Counted from the first letter of the stretch, positions 11,256 to 22,330 are shown. The stretch is DNA of 64,000 nucleotides from Hyalella azteca (GCF_000764305.2 NW_025944295.1:59575-123574); one strand, 5' to 3'. Made by a program: numbers and translations. Notes: generated from the letters alone by a model not told the origin.

Positions 11256-12210
11256 GGGTAAACGTGGTATATTCCGTCACATTAAGGACGCATCGAGAAA
11301 TTAAAAACTATAAAAAAATAACCATATGCGTTACTCAAGTTCTGTTTGCTTTATGTGACTCTCAAAACACTGCACTACGTGTCAGCAACAACAAAACATC
11401 ACAAAATGTTGCCATATTTATTTAAAAGCCTTTAGAATGGAAACCTACCAAATCCCTATATTCCGTCACTGTGTGTGGCAATATTCGGCATGTGGTGAGG
11501 CGTATTCCGTCCGCGCTTCAAATTCTACTGATACGTAATGCATCCACATGTTCGAATTCCGTTTGCTGTGAGAGCTGTATTGGAATGCAACACGGCTTTG
11601 AATTGGAACACTAATGAAAATTGAACACTACTTAATTACGCTTTTAATTAAGAACTATTAAGCTTTTAATTAAGCAAATTTTAATTTTTGTACACAGCTT
11701 GGAACGATCTGTGTGTGTCCGATTCAAGTTGTGACGGAATTAGTTTTCATGTGTCTAAATCCATTTCTCAACTTAATCATCTATTAATTTATTTACCACT
11801 TGAAATCAGCAAATACAAGTATACTTAAAGGATTCCTAATATATTCACAGACGTATTTAAAAGTCTCAAACCATAATATTCTTCCTATACAAACAGTTAT
11901 TTACTATTTGGTAGACGTAGACTCGTAGAGCAAGGTCAACTGTCAAATTTGACACATTTTTCGATGATCTCATTGGTAGCGTGCAAGCCGTGCATCGTCT
12001 CTCTTTGGATCTCAATATTTTCCCACTAGATGGCCAAGACCTAGTGTTTTCACACTGTTTTGGCAGTAGCCAGTAGTTTGACACGCAAATGTACGACGTC
12101 GCCATTTCAACCATCAACGAACGCATGGAACTAAAACAAAGCTTAATATAAAGGAAAAACTAAAGAGGTGACGGAATTACCCACGATGTCGGAATATACC
12201 GCGTTTACCC
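11256..12210. mobile_element. 955-bp TA-flanked inverted-repeat DNA element (Tc1/mariner- or pogo-like, non-autonomous)
   Basis: The left end reads GGGTAAACGTGGTATATTCC; the right end in reverse complement reads GGGTAAACGCGGTATATTCC. Both are flanked directly by TA (11254-11255 and 12211-12212), the duplication made by Tc1/mariner and pogo elements. CCGTCAC motifs recur inside both ends. An 86-codon frame on the - strand (11866-12126) shows no transposase motif that I recognise, so the copy looks non-autonomous. Confidence 0.8.
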
Positions 12211-12519
12211 TATCACTATGCTCAGTATGCTGCAGCTGTGAACCTGTGCCTCACATGAGAATATGCGAATATTTGAGGCGGCGCCGCTTTCTGAAGGTTT
12301 TTTTTGGTCAATGTTTATCGGGGCTTAAGAAGACTTGTCCAATGCATCCCCATTCCCCACGCCAAGGTGGTGTGCCTGGAAGGCTGGAGGGCTGGAGCTG
12401 GTTGCTGGAGCCTGGAGGCGCTTTGTCGCCCGTTAGTCAAGTTTTCCTGTGACAACGTCCGCACTTGAGGATTCAGTTTCTCCCAACGGGTTACGTAAAT
12501 GGTAAAACGCATAAAAATT

Positions 12520-12766
12520 ATTGATGATAATAATAATAGTAATAATAATATTAGTAGCGGTTTCAGCGTTTATTAGGCCGTACGCCTGTCGCAGATTCTT
12601 AACATCGCAGAACATACACAGCTTGTTGCGGTCACGAAACTCGCAACTCACTGCTTCAAATTCTGCTGTGCTTAACCGCCCGGCCTCCTCGCCAATTCTG
12701 ACCAGAAACCCACGCCTCTCTGCGCCAATATTGATACTCTGAACTTTAACCACTGGGCCACCCTAT
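12520..12766 (-). mobile_element. tRNA-derived SINE, copy 1
   Basis: On the - strand it starts GGGTGGCCCAGTGGTTAAAG, an RNA polymerase III A-box-like sequence. It has the family body GGCGAGGAGGCCGGGCGGTT and ...AACAAGCTGTGTATG, and ends in an (ATT)n tail at 12520-12550. It matches copies at 13552 and 17800. The B-box is degenerate. Confidence 0.8.
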
Positions 12767-13384
12767 GATCTATCAGCTCATAAAATTAAATTGTATGAAT
12801 ATCCAATGAGGAAATAAAAGAAGCCGTTAATTATGTTTGTATGTGAAGACTGATGGTGCAGGACGCAATTTAGCTGTCTTACGCGATATCAACAATACCC
12901 GAAATAATAATGCTTTTCAAATATTTCACCTCGTTAACAGGAGTAGTGGTAAATTACGCATATCGTTACCTTCAAAAGTGAAGTCAACATTATTACGTAC
13001 AACTAAATCAACAGTTGAGATAATACTTACCTTTCAATTGCCGCTAACGCAATTGGTCAATAATTCACTTCTGATATCGGGAGCGCTTCTGTAAAAGTTG
13101 TGGATCAAAGAACGGTTCATGGGACTATGGCAGTCGAGTAATTATATGGCGGCATCCTCACGATTGATTGAGAATAAACTAAATCAGTTGATTTTCTATC
13201 TACTTATCTGGTACAATTACTCAAACGTTTTAATAAATTACCGGCATATGGATTGAAAAGTAAGAGACGAGAAGCAAGACCACAGGGGCTATCAATGCGA
13301 ATGAAAAAAAAACAACGAATTTCCTGAAACTTGGACTCGTAACACGTCTTATTAACGCAAATACACACATTAGTGCCTTAATAA
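12767..13384. other. Spacer, nothing recognised
   Basis: AT-rich intergenic DNA. The longest + strand frame (about 85 codons, 12837-13094) has no domain and no splice context. Confidence 0.4.
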
Positions 13385-13480
13385 TAGGATCACTTGTGAA
13401 TCACTGCACGAAAAGTGCAAGAATCGGCAACAGGCCATGGGCCTATTTATTCAGTGCCGACACTTCTATTCTAAAAAACG
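13385..13480 (-). repeat. Dispersed element B, partial inverted copy
   Basis: The reverse complement of this stretch closely matches 22045-22140 and 23690-23790 (shared AATAGGCCCATGGCC-like core, GTGTCGGC and CACAAG). It is the third clear copy of this family in the window and lies in opposite orientation. Confidence 0.8.
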
Positions 13481-13551
13481 ACTAGTCATCGCAGTCCTAT
13501 GAAACGAAGCTAACTACTCAAAAAATGCATAATTACACTACCATTATAGAA

Positions 13552-13780
13552 GGCAGGGTGGCATAGTGGTTACTATGAATACCCAGATCGGAGCGCTGCG
13601 TTGAGGGTTTGATCTCGGCTTCCTATGATAAGTTTGGTCAAAATCGGCGAGGAGACCGGGTGGCAGAAAATGAGAAATAGACGCTATGAGTAGTGGGCTC
13701 GAAACCTCAACAAGCTGTAAGAATTCTGCGAGGACTTCAATCGGGGAGAGGCCACATTTGGCCTATGTCTATGCGGTTTT
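13552..13780 (+). mobile_element. tRNA-derived SINE, copy 2
   Basis: It begins GGGTGGCATAGTGGTTACTA (A-box match TGGCATAGTGG), with a B-box-like GGGTTTGATCTCG about 45 bases later. The body GGCGAGGAGACCGGGTGGCA and ACAAGCTGTAAGAATTCTGC match copy 1. It lies on the + strand, opposite to copies 1 and 3. Confidence 0.85.
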
Positions 13781-14719
13781 TAGGTTTTCCGTATCCCCTA
13801 AACTATTTAGCTCTGCTGAAAACTGCCAATTCACTATACTCAAAGTAGACTTTCAGAGGTGAAGAAGGAATCAAACAAAAGCGGAAATTTATTCCAAAAC
13901 ACCAAGGAACGAGATCAGTGCAACACTGAGACGAGAGTTTGGGCAACCATGAACAAATCTGATGCATATAAATGCACGTCACAAACATATCTGATGTATC
14001 CAAAAGCTCATGACACGGCGACAACATTAGACAGCTTTCAATAGCAGATACCATTCATAACATAGCCTTGACGGCTTCTTGTCCAACGCGAAGAGAGCCT
14101 TTCGTTCACAACCGGTTTCCCGAACTTAAGCTTTAGCTCAAACCCACAGTATCACAAAATCAAGAGGCCTTAAATCTAGTACTTAACTTAAGTAACGGCG
14201 CCAACAACATTTTGAACAAGAATACAACAAATGAACGTTTACACAACACGTAAGAATGAAGATTCAATCTTCAATCCAACACCAACATTGAACATGTTAA
14301 TAATAAACCACAGCCAAAATGACCTCTTTATCGAGGGTCCAGCAATAAGATACATAGAAGTATTTCATAAATTATGATAAATATTTCGTATGCAAACATA
14401 AAATTGCAAGAAATAGACAACTTAGCTTGAAATACAGGATATGAGTTCGAGAACGTGGGTTGAAACGAACGGAGTCATTTTAAGGAAGGAAATAAATGTA
14501 TCTACGGGTACATAAAGAGTATAGGTAGTATATAATATAAATACGATCGAAGGAAAGTACCAAATCTTGGCTGAATTCGAAACTAAGTGAAAAGAAAAGT
14601 AACGTTTTTCAAGGACGCATATTCTGAAAGCATATTAGAATATTTCACTGTCTGTTCTGACACAACTACCGAAACATTGACGAACAGAAATGTTAATAAT
14701 CAAGTCAGAGATTTAGGAA
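13781..14719. other. Region downstream of MARF1, probable 3' UTR and spacer
   Basis: No gene recognised. The MARF1-like transcript must end here or further left. TTTATT (AATAAA on the - strand) near 13887 is a candidate signal, which would imply a 3' UTR of about 800 bases. The + strand frame entering at 14587 overlaps the MARF1 stop by chance. Confidence 0.4.
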
Positions 14720-15685
14720 TCAGATTCCAAGCTCTTGATGATGATGAAGAGGTGGCGAAGGCTGTAGATTAGATATTTTTTTGGTCAGTAGCGATGCAGG
14801 CAGTCCGTGCTCGGAACCTCCTCCAGCCGCGGCGGATGTCAAGGATTCTGAGCTAGGAATAATACTCGTCATGTCGCCAAATGTGTCGCAGTTAGCAAAA
14901 CACGATGTAGTTGGGCCTATCGACGTAGGGGCGAAAATATGAGTCAATGAAGCGGTAGAGGAAATTTCCACACCCAAGTCAGGGTTGAAAATAGGAGCCA
15001 TCGATGCGACACAAGGGGAAGGGGGAGAGCACTGCAGCCCTGACCCCAAATCAAAGCTTGGCACGACCCCAGAGCAAAAGGGGGTCGGGAAAGACATTGC
15101 GTTACTGGTGTTGTTGAAACCGCTGCAACCCGAATGCTGTTGAAGATTAGGAAATGGCAAAGAATCTATAGAACATGTATGTAGGTTATCAAGCATTCCA
15201 TACGTGTCAACACCCAGACCTGGCTCTGGCAAACAGACGCTGGGGTAAGGCACGTGACAGTAGGCAACACTTGTGGACGGCATTGGATAAGCGCGACTCT
15301 GATGAGCCTCGCTCTGAACACGAGAAAAGTCTTTATCCAGATGAGTAGATGTTGAACCAGCGCAAGAAGTCGATGGTGGTAACAACGCCGAGGTCGGGGC
15401 TGGTAACACGGACGTCGGAGTCGGCAAGATGGACGTCGGAGCTGGCAACACGGATGACGGTGATGGCAACACAGAAGACGAATCTTCTGTTGAAATAACT
15501 TGAGTGGAGCTGGCATCGAACTGCTGCTGCACGAAGGGAGTTGTTGGATGCAAAAGGAATCCCGGTGGAGGTTGGGCTGAGGGGAAGGACGGGAAGTGTG
15601 GCGCTTGTTGTAATATCGCCGGTGGGTCGTGGCCTGGGGCGGCCATAGACGTGTTCAAGTCGAGACCAGCGATTCTGTAGCCACA
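14720..15685 (-). CDS. MARF1: MARF1-like, last coding exon (low-complexity C-terminus)
   Basis: The acceptor ATCGTGCAG precedes TGT at 15685, phase 0, and the frame runs 321 codons to a stop at 14720-14722. The sequence is Pro/Ser/Phe-rich, with an octapeptide-like repeat S-V-L-P-A-P-T-S (four to five degenerate copies, about 15360-15480), then aromatic and Gly-rich text. No domain. In other animals the MARF1 C-terminus recruits decapping factors such as EDC4/Ge-1; whether this tail does so is inference. Confidence 0.85.
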   Translation of the reverse strand, partial: CGYRIAGLDLNTSMAAPGHDPPAILQQAPHFPSFPSAQPPPGFLLHPTTPFVQQQFDASSTQVISTEDSSSVLPSPSSVLPAPTSILPTPTSVLPAPTSALLPPSTSCAGSTSTHLDKDFSRVQSEAHQSRAYPMPSTSVAYCHVPYPSVCLPEPGLGVDTYGMLDNLHTCSIDSLPFPNLQQHSGCSGFNNTSNAMSFPTPFCSGVVPSFDLGSGLQCSPPSPCVASMAPIFNPDLGVEISSTASLTHIFAPTSIGPTTSCFANCDTFGDMTSIIPSSESLTSAAAGGGSEHGLPASLLTKKISNLQPSPPLHHHQELGI

Positions 15686-15984
15686 CTGCACGATAATCGT
15701 GAGATAATCTTATAATGATCGAATACCAAGGATAGACAAATGAATCGAATCGAGGCTGATCAAGCAATGACGAGTAATAATTTATCATAATGATTAACTA
15801 ATTTAAGTAAGCATAATTTTAAATGCAAGATCGTTAATGACGAAATATTTGCGTTTTAGATTCTCATTAGATTTTTTTCATCGTAATTCAAACCTTTTTT
15901 AGCAGTAATAAATTCAATTTAGAACAGGAAATCTGAATTAACAACGCATGTTGTTCGTTTATTAATTAAGCTAATTTATAGCAC

Positions 15985-16131
15985 CTGGCTGGGCTGTTCG
16001 AGGGTGCGCAGAGACAAGGCATTGCCCTGGTGGACGGGGTGGGGTTGTGGAGCCAGGGGTGGGGGCGGGATGCCCAGCGTGGGGGGCGAGGCCGCTATGC
16101 TCCCCCAACTTACTGACAGACCCGATGGAAT
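15985..16131 (-). CDS. MARF1: MARF1-like, Pro-rich coding exon
   Basis: 49 codons, phase 0 at both ends, with acceptor CCTTCAG and donor GTGCTA. The product is I-P-S-G-L-S-V-S-W followed by a Pro-rich run (G-I-P-P-P-P-L-A-P) ending L-E-Q-P-S-Q. One other frame is also open, but only this one joins the long frame of the last exon. Confidence 0.75.
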
Positions 16132-16204
16132 CTGAAGGGAAGAATTAAAATAAAAAAAATTGTAATATTTCCTATTGACTCCTACCCAATTTAGAACAGT
16201 TGTA

Positions 16205-16330
16205 CAATATCCCAGCTCATCAAGGGACTATGATAAATAACTTCATAGATAACTTGATAGATAATTTGATGGATAAGTTAATAGATAAGTTGCTAGATAA
16301 GTTGCTAGATAAGTTGATACGTAACTTGAA
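16205..16330. repeat. 13-14-bp tandem repeat (GATAAGTTGATA-like), about 9 copies
   Basis: Units such as GATAAGTTGCTA and GATAACTTGATA alternate. It is intronic, about 75 bases upstream of the 16131 acceptor on the - strand. Confidence 0.8.
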
Positions 16331-16661
16331 TCGGTAGGCAACCTTGGCTTACAAATTTTACCAAGATAGTAGATTTTAGCTGGTGGAAATGCTTGAATAT
16401 GGAGGTCATATAGTAAATACTTTTTTGGTCCAAAGGATAGTGCAAGTTTCTCGTGGATTCGTAACTAATTACGCGTTTTACGAAGATTTGCGAATGTTAT
16501 ATTAAAAATCAGAAAAAACTTTATAGGTGACAAGAGCAGAGCGAGTGCAGGTGTTGTTCTGATGAACCGTGAAGGCGAGGAGTGTGGAAGTTGACGTGAA
16601 ATTCCGAAAAAGAATATATGGAGGAAGAAGCGAGATCTTATACTTAATGGGCAGGAGACAT

Positions 16662-16848
16662 GGGTGAGGTGTGGTGTCACTCACCACGTAATGGGCAGGA
16701 GACATGGGTGAGGTGTGGTGTCACTCACCACGTAATGGGCAGGAGACATGGGTGAGGTGTGGTGTCACTCACCACATAATGGGCAGGAGACATGGGTGAG
16801 GTGTGGTGTCACTCACCACATAATGGGCAGGAGACATGGGTGAGGTGA
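16662..16848 (-). repeat. 44-bp tandem array containing a donor splice site
   Basis: On the - strand the unit contains CTCACCCATGTCTCC, TGCCCATTA(C/T)GTG and GTGAGTGACACC. About four copies follow, each with an intact GTGAGT. The highest-coordinate copy overlaps the exon at 16817-16882. Confidence 0.9.
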
Positions 16849-16882
16849 TGACGGATGGGTACTGATGTGCAGGAGCCCATAT
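16817..16882 (-). CDS. MARF1: MARF1-like, 22-codon coding exon
   Basis: Found from its splice context: acceptor GTGGGGGCAG, then 22 open codons (I-W-A-P-A-H-Q-Y-P-S ... P-M-S-P-A-H-Y-V) and a consensus donor GTGAGT. It is phase 0 at both ends, matching its neighbours at 18491 and 16131. Its composition resembles the flanking Pro/Ser-rich exons. Its 3' part and donor are the seed of the 44-bp array downstream. The function is not known. Confidence 0.65.
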
Positions 16883-17029
16883 CTGCCCCCACATCAAAGA
16901 TGTGCCGCCAGAGTTTCCAGGAGAGCCAATCAACTGAAAAATGCCAATTTCAGTCGATTTTCAAAATCGTTAAATTTTAACCCAATATTAAAATCGAAAA
17001 TAAATCAGCATCATTTTGAGAGCTCGTTC

Positions 17030-17380
17030 AGGTCCCTAAGTATTTATGGTTACCAAGTTACTAAACAGGTTCCTAAGTATTTATGGTTACTAAGTTACTA
17101 AATAAGTTCATGAGTATTTATGGTTACCAAGTTACTAAATAAGTTCATGAGTATTTATGGTTACTAAGTAACTAAACAGGTTCATGAGTATTTATGGTTA
17201 CTAAGTTACTAACCAGTTCCTAAGTATTTATGGTTACTAAGTTACGAAACAGGTTCCTAAGTATTTACGGTTGCCAAGTTACTAAACAGGTTCCTAAGTG
17301 TTTATGGCTAATTAAGTCACTAAACAGGTTAATAAGTATTTATGGCTACCAAGTTATGGTTACTAAGTTACTAACCAGGG
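17030..17380. repeat. 37-bp minisatellite, about 9 copies
   Basis: The unit contains AAGTATTTATGGTTAC and TAAGTTACTAAACAGGTTC. Intronic in the MARF1-like gene. Confidence 0.9.
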
Positions 17381-17799
17381 ACGACTGAAAAGGCTGCGGT
17401 GGAGGGACCGTAACGAATACGCTGCTGCCGTCTGACCGAAGAAAATTTATCAAGTCAAGATAAGTCATCAACCAATATATTAAGTATTATCGTAATTAAT
17501 ATATTAATTAAATTTTCAATAAAATTCTAGGACTAAACAATGGAATTGTATCATTACCCCGAGAAATTTCTAGAAACACTGGAGCTGGCCTTTTAAACGA
17601 GGAAGACGCAGAACTTGCAAAGCTTCGAATATAGTCTTTGTTCTTGACGTAAATATCACGAATAAAATAAAATATCAATGTACCAATTATCATGACACGT
17701 AATATTAAGCTATGTAATTTCAGTAGTGGGCCGAATTGGATGCGTGAGCTTCAAATTTGCCATTTGAGGTGACGATTGATGACGGCATCAGGCAGCATG

Positions 17800-18012
17800 A
17801 CGGTTGATAATAATAACAATCAATAATAGCGGTTTCTGCGTTTATTAGGCCGTAGACCTGTCGCCGATTCTTAACATCGCAGAACATCCACAGCATTTTG
17901 CGGTCTCGAACTTGCAACTCACTGATTCAAATTTTGCTTTGCTTAACCGCCCGGCCTCGTCGTCGATTCTGACCAGAAACTGGCGCACAGAGCTGGGATC
18001 GAACATGACGGG
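17800..18012 (-). mobile_element. tRNA-derived SINE, copy 3
   Basis: On the - strand it carries the canonical B-box GTTCGATCCC near 18000, then the body GAGGCCGGGCGGTTAAGC shared with copy 1, and an (ATT)n-like tail at 17800-17828. The A-box end is missing or diverged. It lies in a MARF1 intron in the same orientation as the gene. Confidence 0.8.
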
Positions 18013-18490
18013 TAATGATAAATTGTAACGAACAGTATCAGTTACTACGCTGAACAGCTGATCAGTTAACTGATTAATTGGTTGTCACGTGATGACGGAA
18101 CATCTGATTTACTGTAGGTTCCCTATATCGGGCTAACTTGTATAGAACTAATTGTCAATGCGATATCTCTTGCATTAATGTTATATATCGTTTACACTTA
18201 GAAAAAAAAAGAATGGGTCAGATTGGCCAAATATTGACACTTTCTGCTCGTAGCAGCAATACTCGATTTGGTCAGGGCAAATTGGGCCAGAATGACCCAC
18301 AAAGGTCAAAAGGTGCGCCGCTTTTGGGACAAAGTTTCACTAATTTCACCTAGTGTACCGTAACCACTGCGTGTATGAAAAGCACCTCCCCAGATATATG
18401 AAAATTAGATAAAAGTTGAAATAATGGGCGTTTCGTTGAATTAACGTTAATTAAACGTTTTTTCAACGTCATTTGTCTGCTGGGTCTGAC

Positions 18491-18638
18491 CTGGTAGACA
18501 GGCCTGGAAGTCGTAGGCTGGGGGGGAGAAGGCGGGTCCCCCAGGGTGGGGGTCCATGGCGTGGGGGATGGGGACAGCCCCAGTGGAGGAGGCATGGCAG
18601 GGGCTGCCGGGGGGCTTAGCGTTGTCTTGTTCAAGAAC
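18491..18638 (-). CDS. MARF1: MARF1-like, Pro-rich coding exon
   Basis: 148 bases: one base completing an Arg codon plus 49 codons, donor GTCAGA, phase 0 out. The product is F-L-N-K-T-T-L-S-P-P and then Pro-rich to R-P-V-Y-Q. The acceptor GGAAGCGCAG was chosen because it is the one giving a frame that joins the next exon in phase 0. Two alternative AGs upstream (18655-18665) would use another open frame that ends phase 1 and would not connect. Confidence 0.65.
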
Positions 18639-19338
18639 CTGCGCTTCCCTGTACGCTCTTGTGAACAAAACAAGAGAAACTTCATTTAAATTAAAATGGA
18701 TAACTTAAATTTGGTCGTATTTATGGTAAAATTTGATAACTTTCGTAAATTTTTGAATAACAGGACTTTTTGGTAACAGGACACGAAACGCAATTTCGAT
18801 CTCACTCTAACTTTGGTAAATTGGACTTTTTCTAAGAACAAGCTGACAACCGAAGCAATACTTTAATACCTAAATGCAATTTATAATAATTTTACGTTCT
18901 AATACCTTACTGGAACCTGTAATAATTTTACGTCCAAATTCAACATTATGTTATTTCTTCCGAACATTCTACCTGCTCTTAATGGTAACAACTTTGGTCA
19001 AGAACACTCATCAAATTTGGAATATAATGATTCCACTGTTTCAGTCTGTTTGTGTCGGTACGAGCTTGAAATTTTAAATAAAAAATTTCTTAAATAAAAT
19101 GAGAAAAATGTCGGCATTGCTAAAATTATCTGCTCGTTTCAGCCAAAATATTATAAATTGACGAGACTGGTCCAAATTACAAAAAACTGGGAGAAACTCC
19201 ATAGATGATCGGGAATACAATGCAAATTGAATAAAAATTGTCTATTTTACTTAAAAGCAAAGGTCAGCATTCAGAAGTGAATTTAATTGCCAAAATTCGA
19301 AAATTTAAGACAAGAATTTACTTTCACACGATCCTGAC

Positions 19339-21037
19339 CTGTTGTGCGACACGGGCTGGAAGTTGCAGTAGTTAGGTTGAGGCCTCAAATGTTTGGAGAA
19401 AGAAGAGCGATATGGATAGTAAGAAGAACCGTTGTGATCCCCGTCTCCTTTGTTTCCTCCACTGCGGCCGTTAGAGACCCGACGGTTGTTTTCCCGTGGG
19501 CGACTTTCCCCTCTGCTGCCGTTTCGGTGATAGTCTCCTCCAAACGAATTGTTCTTGGGAAAACCCAGATTATTCCGCTGGACGGAATTGGCAGTTTGGT
19601 TTGAATTACCAGCGCCGTTTGAGAGAAGTCGATTGCGGTAATATTTCATATCAGACACGAAGGAGAATTTCCCGCCAGCGTTGGGTGACGAGTTCACATC
19701 AGAGTTATCATTAACTTTGAATTGGCTAGGCGAAAAACGACGTTGGTCTCTTCGCATGGCTTGTGTCGTTGCTTTCGAGGGGTACTGCGCATTTTGATTT
19801 TCAATGTTGTTAGCTACGAATTGGTTTTCATGGGGATTGGAGACGCTTGGATTAACAATTTTTTTGTGTTCAGTCGCAGGAGGAGGAGAAATGAGGTGAA
19901 AGTCATTGTGATTTATTGAAGTGTGGAATACTTCATTTTCATTGTTCAAATTGAACGCACTACTGATTTCAAACGCAGTTGCAGGTTTTTCGAGGTGTGG
20001 GGCACCAATCAAGTGATCAGTTTTTTGCTGGCCATTTGCATCAAAAATTGTTCTGGGAGCAACAATCTTAGTCTCTGCCGTACAAGTTCCGTTGACCATT
20101 GTTAATTTTTTATCGGGAGCCAGTCTAGGTGAAGCCGAGCTCACCGCAGTTTCGACAACGTCTTGAGAAGCCGTTACTATAACCACAGAGTTTACCGTCA
20201 CCGAAACAGACTGTGTCACAGCAGCAGTGACGCTCAACATGCGGGAGGATATTTGAGACGTGGCGATGGATTCCTTTGTGGAACTCCAAATCAGACCATC
20301 GCGGTCAGAGCCAGCAAGGTACACGTTGTCTGAGTGGTGCCTCTGATACGGAGGATAATCCTGAAACGATGAAGTTACATGTGCTTCCATGGCTGGGTCA
20401 GTCTTAACAAAACGTGGCATAGACCGAGAGCGCCTCATGATGCTCAAGTTTTTTGCGTGTGATTTTAACGGAAAATTTTCCTGTTCGGCAGCACGAAGGT
20501 TATTTTCATGCTTGGAAAATTCATCTGCGTGAACTCCAGTCAAAAGAAACGACGACTTCGTTGACGCAGTTAATCCAAACTCAAATTCATGGTTTTGACG
20601 TAAGCAATACTTGCCAGTCTTACGTTGTATCCCACAAGCATTATTCTGAAGCTTGAACATTTCATTATTGTTTAGATCTTTGAAGGAGCCCTCGAGGATG
20701 TTTTGATCACCTGAGGAGTTTTTGATATCACCATCTACTTTAGGAATTATAACGGCGTTTCCAACACCATTAACGACCACGCCTTCGTGTGAAGTCTTCA
20801 AGTTTTGTACATCTACACCGCCGTTCTGTGCAACGTACTCAATAGCGGATGCACAAGTACTGGAATAAGTGGTACAGTAGCTGGATTCTCTGATGGATTG
20901 GCTGTCGAAGGATTCTTTGGGGGGTAGGATGAGAACTTTTTTGGACCCTCGTCCTCTGACCAAGACTATTTCAGGGAGGGATTGAAGCAGCGCCACGACG
21001 CTAGGAAAACTGATGCGTGCTGGTCGACAAGGTCCGC
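19339..21037 (-). CDS. MARF1: MARF1-like, final LOTUS half plus long Ser/Asn-rich exon
   Basis: 1,699 bases, phase 1 in and phase 2 out. The acceptor is TTGTCTCAG and the donor GTCAGG. It begins G-P-C-R-P-A-R-I-S-F-P-S, then V-V-A-L-L-Q-S-L-P-E-I-V-L-V, the second half of a LOTUS fold (compare Y-G-x-x-S-V-x-E-L-L-x-x-I-P-x-V-V in MARF1), followed by G-S-K-K-V-L-I-L. The other about 520 residues are disordered: Ser/Asn-rich, a basic R-R-S-R-S-M-P-R-F patch in the middle, and a Gly/Arg/Asn-rich end suited to RNA contact. The - strand frame stays open to 19305. Confidence 0.85.
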
Positions 21038-21600
21038 CTGAGACAAGCATGCGGAAACTATGAACAAATTCAGCACAGTTTTTTTTATGATAGGCTAAGA
21101 GAAGTTACCTATGCGAATAGAACAAATTTTACTTATAGAGTGACGAGAGAAGATGAACTTGATGTTTGAGTTAAAGTTTTACGAGACTTTAGCTTCAACT
21201 AGAATGGTTTTAGCCGGAAGATTAAAAATATTCATGGTATGATAAAATGGGAATTAAATTTCTTAAATATCGTGATGTATCGATATGAACTTAAAGTTTG
21301 GAACTTTGACGAAACTTTATATTATATGAAAAGCTTGAAAATTACCCAAACTTAATCTTATATAAAAAGGTATTAGGGGGAAGAACGTAAATATTCAAAG
21401 ATTTGGTAAAAAGTATGCTGATTATACAGAATATCAAGTTTATCAACGCACCGATATAAACTTACAGTTCAAGTTGAATGAAACTTCAAGATAAACTTTG
21501 ATAAAAATGTTACATTAAAATACTCAAATAAAGCAAATTGAGGATGAAATTTGAAAAAAATTGCAACGAAAATTGAAAATGAAAAAAAATCGTCACGCAC

Positions 21601-21739
21601 CGTATCGCTCAGCGTACGCAGCTTCGAAGTTCGACAGCAGCATGCGCCCCCCCGCCTCAGTGAGCAGCTGTTGTACATCTCGTGCGTACACGTGTACAGG
21701 TGTCAGCTGCACCATGTCCTCCCCGCCCTCAGAGTACAC
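21601..21739 (-). CDS. MARF1: MARF1-like, LOTUS-containing exon
   Basis: 46 codons plus one base. The acceptor TTGTACAG precedes GTGTAC at 21739; the donor is GTGCGT. The product V-Y-S-E-G-G-E-D-M-V-Q-L-T-P, then Y-A-R-D-V-Q-Q-L-L-T, and N-F-E-A-A-Y-A-E-R-Y-G is the end of one LOTUS repeat and the first helices of the last one. A second acceptor 14 bases upstream would break the frame. Confidence 0.85.
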
Positions 21740-21774
21740 CTGTACAACGGCAACTGTACACTCAGAAAAATTGA

Positions 21775-21895
21775 GAGACATTGTCCAAATAGCTATGAAC
21801 TTCTTGCCCCGATGTGTGGGTTAACCTGACCCAGTATTGCCGAGGAAAAGGGCTACGAACGGAAAATGTTCATATATTTGGACATGACGCTTCAA
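21775..21895 (+). repeat. Diverged fragment of dispersed element B
   Basis: Shares phrases with 23920-24005 (ACATTGTCC, CTTGCCCC/TTTGCCC, GACCCAGT/GGCCCAGT, AAAAGGGCT/AAAAGAGCT, ATATTTGGAC). Intronic, next to the 21739 acceptor. Confidence 0.55.
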
Positions 21896-22044
21896 AGTTT
21901 TCTGAATTTAAGAATACTGTATATGCTGAATGATCATTTCTTGATAAAGGTAAATAAAGAATATGGTTTTCTGAAATGTGATTAACTGCGGCGCAATTCA
22001 AGTCAATGCGGGAAATCCTAAAGGAAGTCTGCCTTGCAATCAAT

Positions 22045-22165
22045 TAGAATAGAATAGAAGTGTCGGCGTTGAAGAAATAGGCCCATGGCCTGTTGCCGAT
22101 TCTTGAACTTTTCGTGACTTGATTCACAAGGGATCCGGCCTTTGGAACCCGATCTTTCCATAGCT
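22045..22165 (+). repeat. Dispersed element B, copy 1
   Basis: Nearly identical to 23690-23810: AGAATAGAAGTGTCGGC, AATAGGCCCATGGC, TTGCCGATTCTTGAACTTTT, CAAGGGATCC and CCCGATCTTTCCATA. In a MARF1 intron. Confidence 0.85.
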
Positions 22166-22188
22166 GACGATTGAATGAGATAGCTGCA

Positions 22189-22330
22189 GGACTTATTGCC
22201 TGCTCCGTAATTTGCTAGGCATTTTAAGACTGAACATATGCTCCTGCATAGCTTCGTCTGGACTTATTGCCTGGTCCGTAATTTGCTAGGCATTTTAAGA
22301 CTGAACATATGCTCCTGCATAGCTTCGTCT
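22189..22330. repeat. 71-bp direct duplication, 2 copies
   Basis: Copies start at 22189 and 22260 (GGACTTATTGCCTG and so on) and differ at about one base (C/G in the base before TCCGTAA). Recent duplication. Confidence 0.9.

Noticed and set aside
18447..18668. Alternative 73-codon frame for the 18.5-kb exon
   Set aside because: It is open, but it would leave phase 1 at the GTCAGA donor and could not join the next exons, which need phase 0.
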